64,000 nt of DNA, taken from Drosophila pseudoobscura (taxonomy: Eukaryota > Arthropoda > Insecta > Diptera > Drosophilidae). Positions within the stretch are counted from its first letter, which is position 1. Every line of letters begins with the position of its first letter. The translations under genes and the position numbers were made by a program. This document shows, piece by piece, positions 44,701 through 54,824 of the stretch. The stretch covers positions 6,461,001 through 6,525,000 of the forward strand of contig NC_046681.1 in the NCBI RefSeq assembly GCF_009870125.1, read 5' to 3'. The notes beneath the pieces were generated by a model that worked only from the letters and a program-made list of their open reading frames with translations, did no database searches and had not been told where the DNA came from.

Positions 44701-47565
44701 CCTCTTCCCTGCGAAGACATTAAAGGCCGTAGCATACTTTTGGGCTGACGAATCAATCGAACTGCAGCCGGGAATATCTTGTATCTCCCGCTTCTTCATG
44801 CTTCTTCTATCTCCTTCTGCGATCTAGCATTGCCGTGACCTCGTCGAAATCCTTCATGAAGGCCAGCTCCCGGCAGGAGTTCATGAAGCTGCCCCTGCAA
44901 CAGGTGAAGAAAATAGACCGCTGGGACTCGCTGCGGGGCTCCACGTCGGACACCTTCACCGAGGAAACCTTTGGCCCCCTGTCCAACGTCCGGTTCGCAG
45001 TCTTTGCCCTCGGCTCCTCGGCATACCCGAACTTCTGCGCCTTTGGACAGTACGTGGACAATATTTTGGGCGAGCTGGGGGGCGAGCGACTGATGAAGAT
45101 CGCCTACGGCGACGAGATGTGCGGCCAGGAGCAAACCTTCAGGAAGTGGGCACCCGAGGTCTTCAAGGTAAGGTATTAAGGCGGTATAAGGCATCTAAAG
45201 ATGGGCACTAGGGACTCCCAGAGTCCTGGCCAGGGTCCATCTGGCTGGCTTTTTGGTACTAATGGGGTCCTCAATAATCTCCCTCCCTGTCGCCGCAGCT
45301 TGCTTGCGAAACGTTCTGCTTGGATCCGGAAGAAAGCCTAACGGACGCCTCGCTGGCACTGCAGAACGAATCCCTCACCGTGAACACTGTCCGGCTGGTG
45401 CCGTCCGCGGTCAAGACCACGCTAGACAGTGCCCTCTCCAAGTACCACAACAAGAAGGTGCACTGCTGCAAGATCAAGGGGAGGCCGCACAACCTGACCA
45501 AGCTGAGTGAGGGGGCCAAGACGACGATGCTGCTGGAGATCTGCGCCCCGGGACTGGACTATGAGCCGGGGGATCACGTGGGAATATTCCCGGCGAACCG
45601 ACCGCAGCTGGTGGAGGGTCTGCTGGAGCGTCTGGTGGGAGTGGAGAACCCGGACGAGGTGCTGCAGCTGCAGCTCCTCAAGGAAAAGCAAACATCGAAC
45701 GGAATCTTCAAGTGCTGGGAGCAGCACGACAAGATTCCTGCGGACACTCTGCGGAATCTGCTCGCTCGCTTCTTCGACCTGACCACTCCCCCCTCAAGGC
45801 AGCTGCTCACCCTCCTGGCCGGGTTCTGCGATGACAGCGCCGACAAGGAGCGGCTCGAGTTGCTGGTGAACGACTCTTCGGCCTACGAGGACTGGCGGCA
45901 CTGGCGCCTGCCCCACATGCTGGATGTCCTGGAGGAGTTCCCCTCGTGTCGACCGCCAGCGCCCCTGCTCCTAGCCCACCTCACGCCCCTGCAGCCGAGG
46001 TTCTACTCCATCTCCTCCTCTCCCCGCAGGGCCAGCGACGAGATACATCTGACGGTGGCAATTGTCAAGTACCGCAGCGAGGACGGCCGGGGCGACGAGC
46101 GCTACGGCGTCTGCTCCAACTATCTGTCGGGCCTGCAGGCGGACGACGAGCTGGTCATGTTCGTGCGCAGTGCTCTGGGCTTCCATCTGCCCGTCGAGCG
46201 CACTTGCCCCATTGTCCTGATCGGACCCGGCACGGGCATCGCTCCGTTCCGCTCCTTCTGGCAGGAGTTCCAGCTGCTGCGCGAACTCGATCCGGCTGTC
46301 GCGCTGCCCAAGATGTGGCTCTTTTTCGGCTGTCGCAACCGGGATGTGGACCTGTATGCGGAGGAGAAGGAGCGGCTGGTGAAGGAGCAAATACTGGATC
46401 GTGTTTTCCTGGCTCTCTCCAGGGAGCCGACCATCCCCAAGGTGAGCTTTGTGCGGAAGCAATTTTAAACTTTATTCGAATTCCGACTCCCTGCCGCTGG
46501 ACAAACTTTCCAATGACCTCCACCCGCTTCGCCCCAACTAAACAAATGATTTGTTTGTGCATTTCAGACATATGTGCAGGACCTGATTGAACAGGAATTC
46601 GATTCGTTGTACGACTTGATTGTGCAGGAGCGGGGCCACATCTACGTCTGCGGCGATGTCACCATGGCCGAGCATGTGTACCAGACCATCAGGTAGGGTT
46701 TTTCCCTTAGTTTGATTGCCTTTGTGTGCTGGGGGAAACACTGGGCGTGGCTGCCCATGGCTTGCCATTGCCATTGCCCTTTCCCCACTCTTCACACTAT
46801 CTCTTCTGGGAATTTTCTGTTTTCTAATGCTCTGCGGTCAGGTATTTTGCCTTTGCTTGGCTTTTATATTTCTTTTCTCTGCCTCGCATTTTTCAAAGCT
46901 CTTGATTACGTGCCTCATTGTGGAATACGGGCTGGCTGTCTTTGTCCCCACACACACAGGATATTGCATAATAACTGTTCTTGAGGGGGGGATTTCAATG
47001 GGGGGATAATATTAAGCGGCTTAGGCTAATAAGAACCGAAGCAGGAGCCGACCCTAAGCGGATGTGTTTTGCTAATTACAAGACCCTGATTATCGATTTA
47101 CATACTTTTCCGAGAACTACGATTTCAAAGGAAAGAAATGGGAGACAAAAGGAGGCCGTAAAGCCTGGAAAAATTATGGAACGGTTATTGATATTAAAGC
47201 GCCACCAGGGCGGGAGTTCTTCTCCTGGTCGTACGGTCTTCCCTATCTGATTTCGTTTCTTTCTCCCATTCGCAGGAAGTGCATTGCCGTCAAGGAGCAG
47301 AAATCCGAGGCGGAAGTCGAGACTTTTATGCTCACACTGCGCGTAAGTATCCTTGAAGGCTTCCGGGTGCTGCCATCGGCTGACACTTTGCGGAGAAGAT
47401 TCCTCCGCCGAGCGGCATTTGACAGCTGCAAGTGTGTATCTTTTTTGTGCCTTGCAGGACGAGAGCCGCTACCATGAGGACATCTTCGGCATCACCCTGA
47501 GAACGGCTGAGATTCACACCAAGTCGAGGGCCACGGCGAGGATACGCATGGCATCGCAGCCCTAG
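20800..47565 (+). CDS. Nos: Nitric oxide synthase, complete
   Basis: Eighteen coding exons: 20800-21389, 22017-22131, 26766-26902, 26995-27157, 29316-29407, 30080-30221, 30897-31036, 33265-33439, 34793-34974, 36348-36557, 39023-39167, 39797-39901, 40004-40071, 44828-45167, 45299-46441, 46568-46692, 47276-47342, 47458-47565. All join in frame to 1348 residues. The enzyme oxidises L-arginine to citrulline and NO with NADPH and O2. Order: Gln/Ser/Gly-rich N-terminus (1-215); oxygenase domain with zinc cysteines C239 and C244, haem ligand C325 (RCIGR) and substrate Glu502 (WYMSTEIG); calmodulin-binding segment about 640-665; FMN domain from about 668 ([10 protein letters not shown]); FAD domain with RFYSIS at 1102; NADPH site [10 protein letters not shown] at about 1177; C-terminus RIRMASQP. 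All key residues are present. A protease gene is nested in the intron 31037-33264. D. melanogaster Nos is heavily alternatively spliced, including truncated forms. Confidence 0.96.
22132..26765 (+). other. Nos: Nos intron, 4.6 kb
   Basis: From CGAGAG|GTGAGT to TTTGGCAG|ATACTC. No nested gene is convincing. Frames around 24774-25262 on both strands overlap one another and lack family motifs. A TACAG-type short repeat lies at about 23851-23870, and a TACATATG palindromic cluster is listed separately. Confidence 0.5.
23128..23174. repeat. Palindromic TACATA/TATGTA cluster
   Basis: ATACATACATATATGTATGT is nearly self-complementary and is followed by TACATATGTACATATGTA, so the whole stretch can fold into a long AT hairpin. 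Probably a simple-sequence product of slippage. Confidence 0.5.
27158..29315 (+). other. Nos: Nos intron, 2.2 kb
   Basis: GTGAGT donor and TGTTCCAG acceptor. Contains a GAGTGCGAG-type short repeat at about 27669-27712. No gene seen. Confidence 0.5.
29408..30079 (+). other. Nos: Nos intron, 0.67 kb
   Basis: GTAAGT donor and TTGTTTTAG acceptor. The open stretches on both strands (29467-29952 minus) show no family features. Confidence 0.5.
30222..30896 (+). other. Nos: Nos intron, 0.68 kb
   Basis: GTGAGT donor and CTTTCGCAG acceptor. Nothing else recognised. Confidence 0.5.
31216..31221 (-). terminator. Poly(A) signal of the nested protease
   Basis: TTTAAT on the plus strand is ATTAAA on the minus strand, about 84 bases after the protease stop codon. 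Confidence 0.35.
31305..32468 (-). CDS. Pepsin-family aspartic protease nested in a Nos intron
   Basis: A single uninterrupted frame of 387 residues on the minus strand, inside the Nos intron 31037-33264. It has a signal peptide ([14 protein letters not shown]), a propeptide to about residue 65, then a full A1 peptidase: first catalytic Asp89 in FDTGSANLW, flap Tyr134 (IQYGTGS), second catalytic Asp274 in IADTGTSLI, and the C-terminal [14 protein letters not shown] motif. Cysteine pairs C102/C109, C266/C269 and C308/C345 follow the pepsin/cathepsin D pattern. Length and all active-site features are normal, so it should be an active secreted or lysosomal protease, perhaps digestive. It has its own TATA box 49 bases upstream. 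Close relatives are a multi-gene fly set (CG17134, CG33128 type); I cannot say which is orthologous. The lack of introns may mean retroposition, but family members often have few introns. Confidence 0.93.
   Translation of the reverse strand: MRRLIVFLVLIGVGRSTAKLNRVQLQTQSNFTKTHGNVKAEKTLLAAKYLVEATTSSESTETLQNTLNMEYYGLIGIGTPEQLFRVLFDTGSANLWVPSAKCPSTNVACQKHNQYHSEQSSTYVANGESFSIQYGTGSLTGFLSEDTVWVAGIEIQQQTFAEALNEPGSTFVSAPFAGIMGLAFKSIAVDGVTPPFDNMIAQGLLDEPVISFYLQRQGTAVQGGELILGGVDPSLYTGNLTYVPVSVAGYWQFKVNSVKSGGFLLCSGCQAIADTGTSLIVVPEAAYAKINSLLGATDNGEGEAFVKCADVSSLPKVNLNIGGTIFTLAPKDYVVKLTEAGQTRCMSSFTSMSGNTLWILGDVFIGKFYTVFDKGNNRIGFARVASY
32517..32524 (-). promoter_or_regulatory. TATA box of the nested protease
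   Basis: On the minus strand TATATAAG lies 49 bases upstream of the ATG, giving a predicted leader of about 20-30 bases. The short distance supports the chosen start and independent transcription from within Nos. Confidence 0.65.
32525..33264 (+). other. Nos: Rest of the Nos intron, upstream of the protease
   Basis: Upstream DNA of the nested protease in its own direction and the 3' part of the Nos intron, ending CTCTTTGCAG. No further gene seen. Confidence 0.45.
33440..34792 (+). other. Nos: Nos intron, 1.35 kb
   Basis: GTAAGT donor, T-rich tract and TGATTTCAG acceptor. No nested gene recognised. Confidence 0.5.
34975..36347 (+). other. Nos: Nos intron, 1.37 kb
   Basis: GTAAGA donor and CTTTCCACAG acceptor. 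Nothing else recognised. Confidence 0.5.
36521..39076 (+). other. Nos: Nos calmodulin-binding segment, split by an intron
   Basis: The basic amphipathic stretch [11 protein letters not shown] ends one exon at 36557, and [16 protein letters not shown] opens the next at 39023. The 2.46-kb intron therefore cuts the calmodulin-binding region. Exon choice here would alter or remove Ca2+/calmodulin control. Confidence 0.75.
36558..39022 (+). other. Nos: Nos intron, 2.46 kb, inside the calmodulin-binding region
   Basis: GTAAGT donor and CTCGTTGCAG acceptor. Holds a G/A-rich strand-asymmetric stretch at about 38070-38145 and an ACCCTTTATAAGGGT palindrome at about 38327-38341. No gene seen. Confidence 0.5.
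39168..39796 (+). other. Nos: Nos intron, 0.63 kb
   Basis: GTGAGT donor and TTCATTTAG acceptor. The TCCTGTCC-type short repeats at about 39492-39525 are simple sequence. Confidence 0.5.
39902..40003 (+). other. Nos: Short Nos intron, 102 bases, open in frame
   Basis: GTAAGT donor and GCCCTCAG acceptor. Its length is a multiple of three, and the Nos frame runs through it without a stop, so retention would insert 34 residues into the FMN domain just after PPENGE. Confidence 0.7.
40072..44827 (+). other. Nos: Nos intron, 4.76 kb
   Basis: GTGAGT donor, GATCTAG acceptor. Contains a CACACT microsatellite (about 40911-40938), an AGCTCCGGC repeat (about 41808-41845), an ACTGCC hexamer repeat (42443-42473) and a piece of the dispersed CCGGTACT/AGGGTAT repeat (42907-42945). 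The open frames seen here carry no recognisable domain. Confidence 0.5.
42443..42473 (+). repeat. ACTGCC hexamer repeat
   Basis: About five tandem copies of ACTGCC in a Nos intron; simple-sequence repeat. Confidence 0.7.
46693..47275 (+). other. Nos: Nos intron, 0.58 kb
   Basis: GTAGGG donor, less usual than the other Nos donors, and CATTCGCAG acceptor. Nothing else recognised. Confidence 0.5.
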
Positions 47566-47776
47566 GGAAACTAATAATCGAAACACCAAGCAAATACCAG
47601 TATCCACCTATTGTTTCCTTTGAATATTAACTGCAATTGAATGTTGTCGCTTCTTTAATTACTTGTACGTACAATAACGATTAATTAACCAAAGTTTAAT
47701 TTTATTAACTCGATTCTACTGTACAAACCAAAACAGAAATCAAAATTCAAAGCTCTAAATGTTAAAATATATTTCA

Positions 47777-47782
47777 AATAAA
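47777..47782 (+). terminator. Nos: Nos poly(A) signal
   Basis: AATAAA about 210 bases after the Nos stop codon, in AT-rich 3' sequence. Confidence 0.55.
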
Positions 47783-50700
47783 TCACTCCTTTAAAAGAAA
47801 ACCCACAAAGCGTTTATGAAAAATGTCCGGCGCGGGGATTAGTCCGTTACAATTTCCAATTTTTCCATCAAAGCTTCTGTCAAAGAAAGGCACTGGCCTA
47901 AGCGGCTTAGATTGGGCGAAGGGAGGAGGGGTCCGGTCCCATCGATACAGGTTGGTAAAATGGTAAATTGTGCAGAAAATGCAATCTATAGAATAAACAC
48001 CGATTTCCTTTCATGGCCTTTACCTCTGAGTTTCCTTTCCGCGACTCGTTCTGTTTAATAATAGGGAATAGAACGGGAAAAAACTCAAAGCCGAATCCTA
48101 TAAATTTTCCTTCCGCGATTTGCATTACACTTTACATGGCACAGTGGTGTAAAATAGCGAATGTACATATATATTTTGTATTTATTTTGACTGGACTCAA
48201 AAATACATTCCTCAAGAGTTTAATTGATATATCCATACGGGTTTCCACATAAACTAGTCCGACTGTTTTAGAGCAATTCAGAACTGCCAAGAACTGTGGT
48301 TAGGATAGATAGATGGAAAGTATTCTGGTTAGAACAAGTCCGTTTTTTTACCAAAGAAACATCTGTTCTGCTTTCGTAATGGCCCACTTATAAAGGAGTT
48401 GGTAAAATGGAAAAGAGTTCGCTTTCTTTGCGATAATCTGGGAATTATCAATAACTTTAGACTCAACACAGCAGTAATTTTAATACAAGTGTGTGTAAAT
48501 ATGTTAAGAAAATTCTGAATCTAAAAGTCTCTAAGGCACTCGCTTGTAGTTTCCGTGAAGTACAAAGATACTCCAGACCCCTGTGCATCCGCATCCGCAT
48601 CCGCAGGCTGGAGCGCTGGTTGGGGGCTGCGCCAACATTCCGGTGGCTGTCTGCGGTTTCAAAGCGTTAACAGATTTGTGCTCGTACCTTATGCGAAATT
48701 CTAAACATCTCCATTCTGACTTTGCTCGAGGGGTTCACCGCCAACCCATCTAGCGTCTCTCTTCTACACTCGTATCTGGTTTCAATGCTAAAATTGAATT
48801 GAGGCGCTCGCTTGGCTTCTGTTTTGCAGGGTAATAAACGGGTGTATGGGCATGTACCTAGCGAGACGAGTCCCAACGCCCATGCCTAAAGGGTGCTCGG
48901 ACTGGGGGGTACTTGGTCGTCGAAACACGCGACTCTAGCGTTCTTGTTTCATTTCGAATTTCGCTTTTCGTTATACTTTTTTTTTAACGGAAATTTGTGC
49001 TGTGGTGTGAGTCGTGGTTTGACTTCTGATTGACATTTTTTTCTACCTTTTTTTACGATATAGCACGAGTATCTCTTTCAATCAACTCGGCCGCGCTCAT
49101 ATTTCAGGGTTTGACATCTGTCAATAGCAGAAATACAGGAAGCTGAGAGATATCGCTTAGGAAATGGGGATTAAAAGTCCCATGGTTTAGAATCTTTGAG
49201 TTTAAACGAGATAGAAATACGACCCATCTTAATCCTTTTTAAGAACTCAATGTGCGGTTCGTTAGATCTTTCAGATCAACGGAAACCGGAAGCTTAGCAC
49301 CCCTGAAGGAAGAAATATAAACTTGAAATTTCTTTATATTTTTCTCTACTATTGAATACATGCTGGAGTATATCTTTACAGATAATCAACTGGAATATAT
49401 ATTGCAGTTCCTTCTTGATATAAGATATAAGACTGCAGAGCAGGGATCTTAACTGAGCAACGATTGTAGTTAAGGACAAGAAACTTGTCCGCCAAAAGAG
49501 CTTTCACTGTATTTCCTGGACAGTGAAATAATACACCAAAAGCATTTCTGGTCAGACAGTCGGAATAGTATTCGAGTATCACTGACCTCTTGCAGTCTTC
49601 TGCCTTATCGGCATTCGCCGCGACTTCTGCAAATTCCGTGGAAATTCGTGGAATGGGATACATGCTCGTACGTATTGCTGTTCTTGTGGGTTTCAATTGA
49701 AATCAGTGCGAATGACATGCTGACGGCGCTGAAATGCCTGAAATCGCTGTTACCAACAGAAAAACGAGTGTTAAACGCGGCGGAAACCGCCATAAACCGA
49801 TGTCAATGGCTTATCGCCTTTATTGCCGATACCAACTCGAATCACCTGATCTTTTAGTCGGAACCGCGTTTTTGTGGTCGGAGTGAGTCAGTCGCCAAAG
49901 GGTCTTCGGGATAAGCCCCGACTAACTAACTGCTGGAATGTAGTTCCCTCCATGAACTTGAAACGTCTTCGGAGTCGGCCAGACCAGCGGCAAACGAAGA
50001 CTTTGGCACGCGCCCCAATCCTCATGCCCCCGAAATGCTAACCGGCTTTTGCCTGGCATGCCCCACGCTCGAAATCAAAATTAATCAGCCGACTTTCAAC
50101 GCAGCAGACAACCGCCGTTCCGACAGCCCCGTCCGACCAGCATTCCTGACATAATTCCGTGTGTGAGTAAGCAAACGAGTTCGGGAAAAATTAGACGTCA
50201 TCGGCGGCACGCTCAACAGGCGGCCCGGCCCGGCCCGTCCCCATCGACGCAGCAGCCGGTCTAGCCGCTGACACACAAAAACAAGGCCCGCAATGGTGCT
50301 TCAAACGAGCCTGAAAAATGGAATTTTTAATATTCCAACGCAGGACAATATTGTACAAGCCAAGACTGAATATAACAGAAGAGAGGAAATGGGCTAGGGA
50401 AGAGGTGGCAAAACCTAAGGGGTAATGATGGGCCACGCTTTAGCTGGCTTTAGCTTAGAAAAATAGCTACTACTTTCGAATAAACATCGCTAAGCAGATC
50501 TTGGGAGAGTGGTCGGACTTAGCCGGCGCAAGCACGTGGGCCAATTGTGGCTATGAGCAGAGGCTTTATTATATCTTTATTTATATCTAATTTTCGTAAA
50601 TTTCCCTTGGTTCGGCTCTCAACAGCCGCTGCTTAAAGTGCTTCAAGCCTGCAGCAGTTGGCTTTAAAAGAGCCAGGTCGGCATCATTGCTCAAGCCCAT

Positions 50701-50967
50701 CTTGGGACTTGCTTTGCCATTCGACGCTGAGGCACACATGCAGTGCGGCCGCATGTGTGTACAGTAGATCAAAAAAGTAAAGGCACACTCTAACCAATCA
50801 AAAAGTATACTTTTTATCTATTATGTCTTATTATGTCTATTATGTCTTCTCTAAATAATTCTCATCGGTACATCCTAAAATGATCAGAAATCTGTGTGAT
50901 CGGTGTCTCGAGCCGACGTTGGCGAACCTTGAACATCAGGGTGTGCCTACACTCCATCGACTCACTG
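47783..50967. other. Intergenic DNA downstream of Nos
   Basis: About 3.2 kb with no convincing gene. Small frames at 49376-49696 (-) and 48013-48252 (+) lack promoters, signals or motifs. A CCGCAT repeat lies at about 48587-48605. The region near 50800-50960 leads into the next promoter. Confidence 0.4.
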
Positions 50968-50973
50968 TATAAG
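50968..50973 (+). promoter_or_regulatory. TATA-like element of the downstream gene
   Basis: TATAAG in the context CACTGTATAAGCGAC lies upstream of a GC-rich, CAG-rich leader. Expected start is near 50995-51005. The initiator match is weak, so this is tentative. Confidence 0.35.
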
Positions 50974-50997
50974 CGACTGAGCGAGCGAGCATGGTTA

Positions 50998-51461
50998 CGG
51001 ACAGAAGCAGCAGCAGCGGCAGTAGCAGCAGCGGCAGCAGCGCAGCGCAGCGCTGGGTCGCTTCGATTCGTTTATTTAGTTAGTAGCGAGATTTGAGCGC
51101 GCAACGTTGACGTCGCGGCTGAACAGCAACTAAAACGGCGACAGAAGAGGGGCTCACATACAGTGCGTACTGCCTATGTTGAACGTGGCTCCAGAGTGGT
51201 GGCGTGTGTGTGACGGCGACGGTGCGCGAGGCGCAGACATGAAGTGAATAAGAAATTGGAAAAGCACTAAAAGACAACGCAGAAGCGCAAATAAAACGCA
51301 AGAAACGTGGGCAAAGCCAAAAGCGAGGCAAAAAACCGACAAATCCCCAACGACGGCGGCCCAACAGCGGCAGCGGCACAGCCGCGGTTCAGCGATAATC
51401 ACAAAATATTTCTCCGGGCCTCCGAAGCCAAAAAGCGCGAAAAACTTTGTCGGCTCCAAAC
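50998..51461 (+). other. Probable 5' noncoding exon of the downstream gene
   Basis: GC- and purine-rich sequence ending in a strong donor, CCAAAC|GTAAGT at 51461/51462. Leader-like base composition (AGCAGCGGC runs, many AAAGC) changes to AT-rich intron afterwards. It probably splices to the coding exon at 62597, but other exons could lie between. A 30-codon upstream frame begins at 50991. Confidence 0.45.
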
Positions 51462-51731
51462 GTAAGTGCCAGTGTCTGTCGGTGTGTTAGTTACAACAAA
51501 CAGGGCGACACTTGTAACAAATTCGAACAACAAAAACGAAACTAATGCAAAAGTTGTTGATTTCGGTTGCCAAGAGTGAAATTATTGAACAAGAAATGGG
51601 CTGTTTTTGGGCGGGCTGGGGAGGGAGGGGCTGGCCCTAAGAAACGGGGGAAATGCGCTTAAATATTTACAGGCGATAAATATGGCAAATTGAGTGCAGC
51701 TCGCATGATTTCATGGATGGTACAAGAAAGG

Positions 51732-52150
51732 CCAGGAAAAGGGAGGACAGGTCTGTTGAGTTGCAGTACTATAGATCCATTTCCTATCATCCGAAAGCAG
51801 ATCGCAGCTCCGTTCTAAGCAAATTAGGCTTGAATATATTACAAGAGATAGCTAAGATCAATATCCATTCATGTATTCCCAGGCCCCAGGAAAGGGGAGG
51901 ACAGGTCTGTTGAGTTGCAGTAGTATACATCCATTTCCTATGATCCGAAAGCAGATCGCAGCTCCGTTCTAAGCAAATTAGGCTTGAATTTATTACAAGA
52001 GATCCAATATCCATTCATGTATTCCCAGGCCCCAGGAAAGGGGAAGACAGGTCTGTGGAGTTGCAGTACTATAGATCCATTTCCTATGGATCTGTTCTAA
52101 GCAAATTAGGCTTGTATTTATTACAAGAGATCCCTAAGATCAAGATCTGT
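51732..52150 (+). repeat. Three-copy tandem repeat, unit about 150 bases
   Basis: Copies start at about 51732, 51886 and 52032 with CCAGGAAA(A/G)GGGA(G/A)GACAGG. They share the blocks TTGAGTTGCAGTA, ATCCATTTCCTAT, TTCTAAGCAAATTAGGCTTG and ATTACAAGAGAT. Spacings are 154 and 146 bases. The third copy lacks about 25 bases after CCATTTCCTATG. Identity is high, so the duplication is fairly recent. No frame is conserved. Confidence 0.9.
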
Positions 52151-52618
52151 TTCCATGCTTTTCAGATTAATGTACTATCAATGTCAAGGGTTTAATAGGT
52201 TTGATAGAGCCGGGAAGTATTTGCAGTAGTAATAGCTAGAAAACTTATGTTTATTGACAAAATTTGTTCAAGTGTTCGGCACGTGAAAATCGTGAATTGA
52301 TCATCGATATTCCGTGAAACATGTACTCTTTCTCGCATGTTTCCTCGCAATTCCCCTGAATTACTTCGGGGCAATTTGGATTAAGGGGTTTATTTCTCAA
52401 TGACTTATAGATATCCATAGATATTCGTTCACCTTTCAGTTCAGTTACCTGTAGTACTTGAAAGACAACTCAATTATTATCTAATTTTGTTTCTCTTTGT
52501 TCGAGACATTGTCTTCATTTCGGCTGTCAACGAATGTTGAGTGCTGATCTCAGCGATAAAGCTGTTTGAAATGTATCAACAATTAATGAGACTTGGCTAT
52601 GATTACTATTGTCGGGGA

Positions 52619-52638
52619 TGTGTGTGTGTGTGTGTGTC
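52619..52638 (+). repeat. GT dinucleotide microsatellite
   Basis: About nine uninterrupted GT units. Confidence 0.85.
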
Positions 52639-54797
52639 TGTGGCAGATGGATGAGATAATACTTGGTAGTGTACGGCAGCAGCCAAGACCTTTTAAGGTT
52701 CATTGCTACTTGTCACAAATTTTCCCCACTTGATGCTGCCGTCGTCTGGCGTTTGGCCTGCTTGTTGCAGGCCTTTTCATGAATGCTCAACACTCGCCCC
52801 AATGGCCATCATCCGACCACAACAACCAAATCAAAAACAAACAAATGGAAAGCCCCGCGTGTCTGCCTATTTTGCCGTGGCTTGTGAACTTTTTTGACAG
52901 CTTTTGTGGCTCTCAACAAGCGTGTTAATTCTGCGGATTTTGTGTGGAAATGCGGTTCCTTAATTTCTGTTTGCTCTGGGGATTCTCCCTCAATCAAGAG
53001 CCGATTCTTGCCGCTTATAGACAATATTTTGGCGTCTTTTTGTCGGTCGGGCGCCTCGGAGTAAGCTGCTTGTTATGGCCAGCAATTATTTAAAGTAAAT
53101 TATTAACTCTGTCTCACTAATGTCTCAGGTTCAAGGTTAGGAATGGCCATTGAAGTGAGTTGTGTGCATATACTACCTACTTATATACGAATTAGTAGAA
53201 ATCTGGCGGCTAAATGCCTGAAAAATCTTTTGTGTCGACCGTACGAGTATCTCACTCTGCTGTAGCCAAGAATTAATATAAAATGATTTCTGTTACGTGA
53301 GATTAGGCCACACGCCCTGCCCATGTCGCGTGTGGATGATAGTCCGGCGATACTTCTCATACATATCTTTCACGTGCTGAAAGTGGCTTGCAAAATGAAA
53401 AGAGGTGGGAGGTAGAGGCATCTTTAGGTCGAGTACACCGAAAGTGGGTCGGAGCGATCGATTGGAGAGAGGACTCAAGTTCGTAGCAGCAGTCTTCACT
53501 CTCTTCCTCCAGCCATGAAACTTCCTCTGGGTTCCTAGCCTCGAAGAACGCCCCGAAGACAGTGGGCCGCAGTCCACAAAAAAGTGGCAGAATGCAAAAA
53601 ATCACTCAACGCATTTTAACCACGCTCGTTACCGGATAGGTTGGGGATAGGAAAGACCGTGCGGGAAGTGGCCGGCAGCCCCCGCCGAGTCTCTCGCCGC
53701 CTCGCCCACAAACCCGGCACGTGGACCCATTTAAAGTAGTGCAGACCAACAGACCATAGACCAGCCATTTACCCGTACATCTGGGATATGGCAAACAAAA
53801 TATTTTTGAATTTTTATGAATGAAACGCCAAATGTTTTGAATTTAAATTCGCGACCGATGGCCCAAAGCAAAGAGTGCGAAGACTCGCCCATAGTTTTTT
53901 GCACAAATTGCGATGCAGAGCAGATACTGGTCCGCATGTCAAAACAGCGATCGTTGAGGAGCCCAAACCACTTATGTATCCACACTTTGGGATGTGCAAA
54001 GACCAGACCGTGGCTAAAACTGATCTTCTAAATGAAGACCCAAACCACTCGTACTCATACTCGTAAAACATTCATTAAATCAAAGTGCACGAGTTGTATT
54101 CGCATAATAAAAATGGGAAAGAGAGCTAATTGAATCCGAAATGTTTTTCGGCTTACTAAATATTAAATCAATTAATTTGATGCATTTTGGTTACCAGGAA
54201 ACGCGGGCTTTATGAAATTTTTTACGTACGTCATTTGTGGCTCTGAAAAATTCCCAACGGTTCGATTCCCCTGAATTTTATTTTTATGTATTTCTGTTTG
54301 CTTAACACACAACAAAAGTACGATATATTTCCCGGTCGATGGACAGTCACAGAGTCAACAGCGGGCCCCAAATATAAGGTAAATACGAGTGCAAAACTTT
54401 TAATGAATGGAAAATAAACACCGATGATGAGCCGGCCAAAACTGTCCCGCGGATACATTTAATTTCTTCGTTTGTTCGAGTTATTAAGTGTGATTCAATC
54501 AGACAATAATTTCATTAAAGTCGGTAATAAAAACCATTAAATTCCTTGCATCGATATATTATGAAATTAGCGAATTGTTCTCATTTTATGTCCTACTATT
54601 CATACGAGTATATGGAGTTTTCAGATTGTTTGCTTGTTTGGTTTTCAGATGATTTAAATCTCCAGACTTCCGGCCATCTGGAAGTCTTTGTAAGGAGAGA
54701 GAGTGAGAGAGCGGGAGACAACTTTCCGTCATTTCCTACCTTGAGTTTGTAATAACATAAAAACAAATACGATCAAAATAAATGATCTAACAAGTCG

Positions 54798-54824
54798 CCC
54801 GACCGACCGACCGACCGACTGACC
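54798..54824 (+). repeat. CCGA tetranucleotide repeat
   Basis: About five CCGA units ending with CTGA. Confidence 0.8.

Larger units (their letters stand above)
39077..47565 (+). other. Nos: Nos exons for the reductase domain
   Basis: FMN-binding flavodoxin part (39077-45167), then a single 1143-base exon (45299-46441) holding the FAD-binding barrel and the first part of the NADPH fold ([17 protein letters not shown]), and three short exons for the end. The layout is that of cytochrome P450 reductase-like diflavin proteins. Confidence 0.85.

Noticed and set aside
45946-46590. 214-codon plus-strand frame and minus-strand frames of up to 163 codons over the big Nos exon
   Set aside because: GC-rich third positions of the Nos coding frame leave other frames open. 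The Nos frame itself is certain.
51732-52150. Possible CRISPR-like array
   Set aside because: Three copies of a unit of about 150 bases with no short repeat-spacer alternation, in an animal genome. It is a plain tandem duplication.
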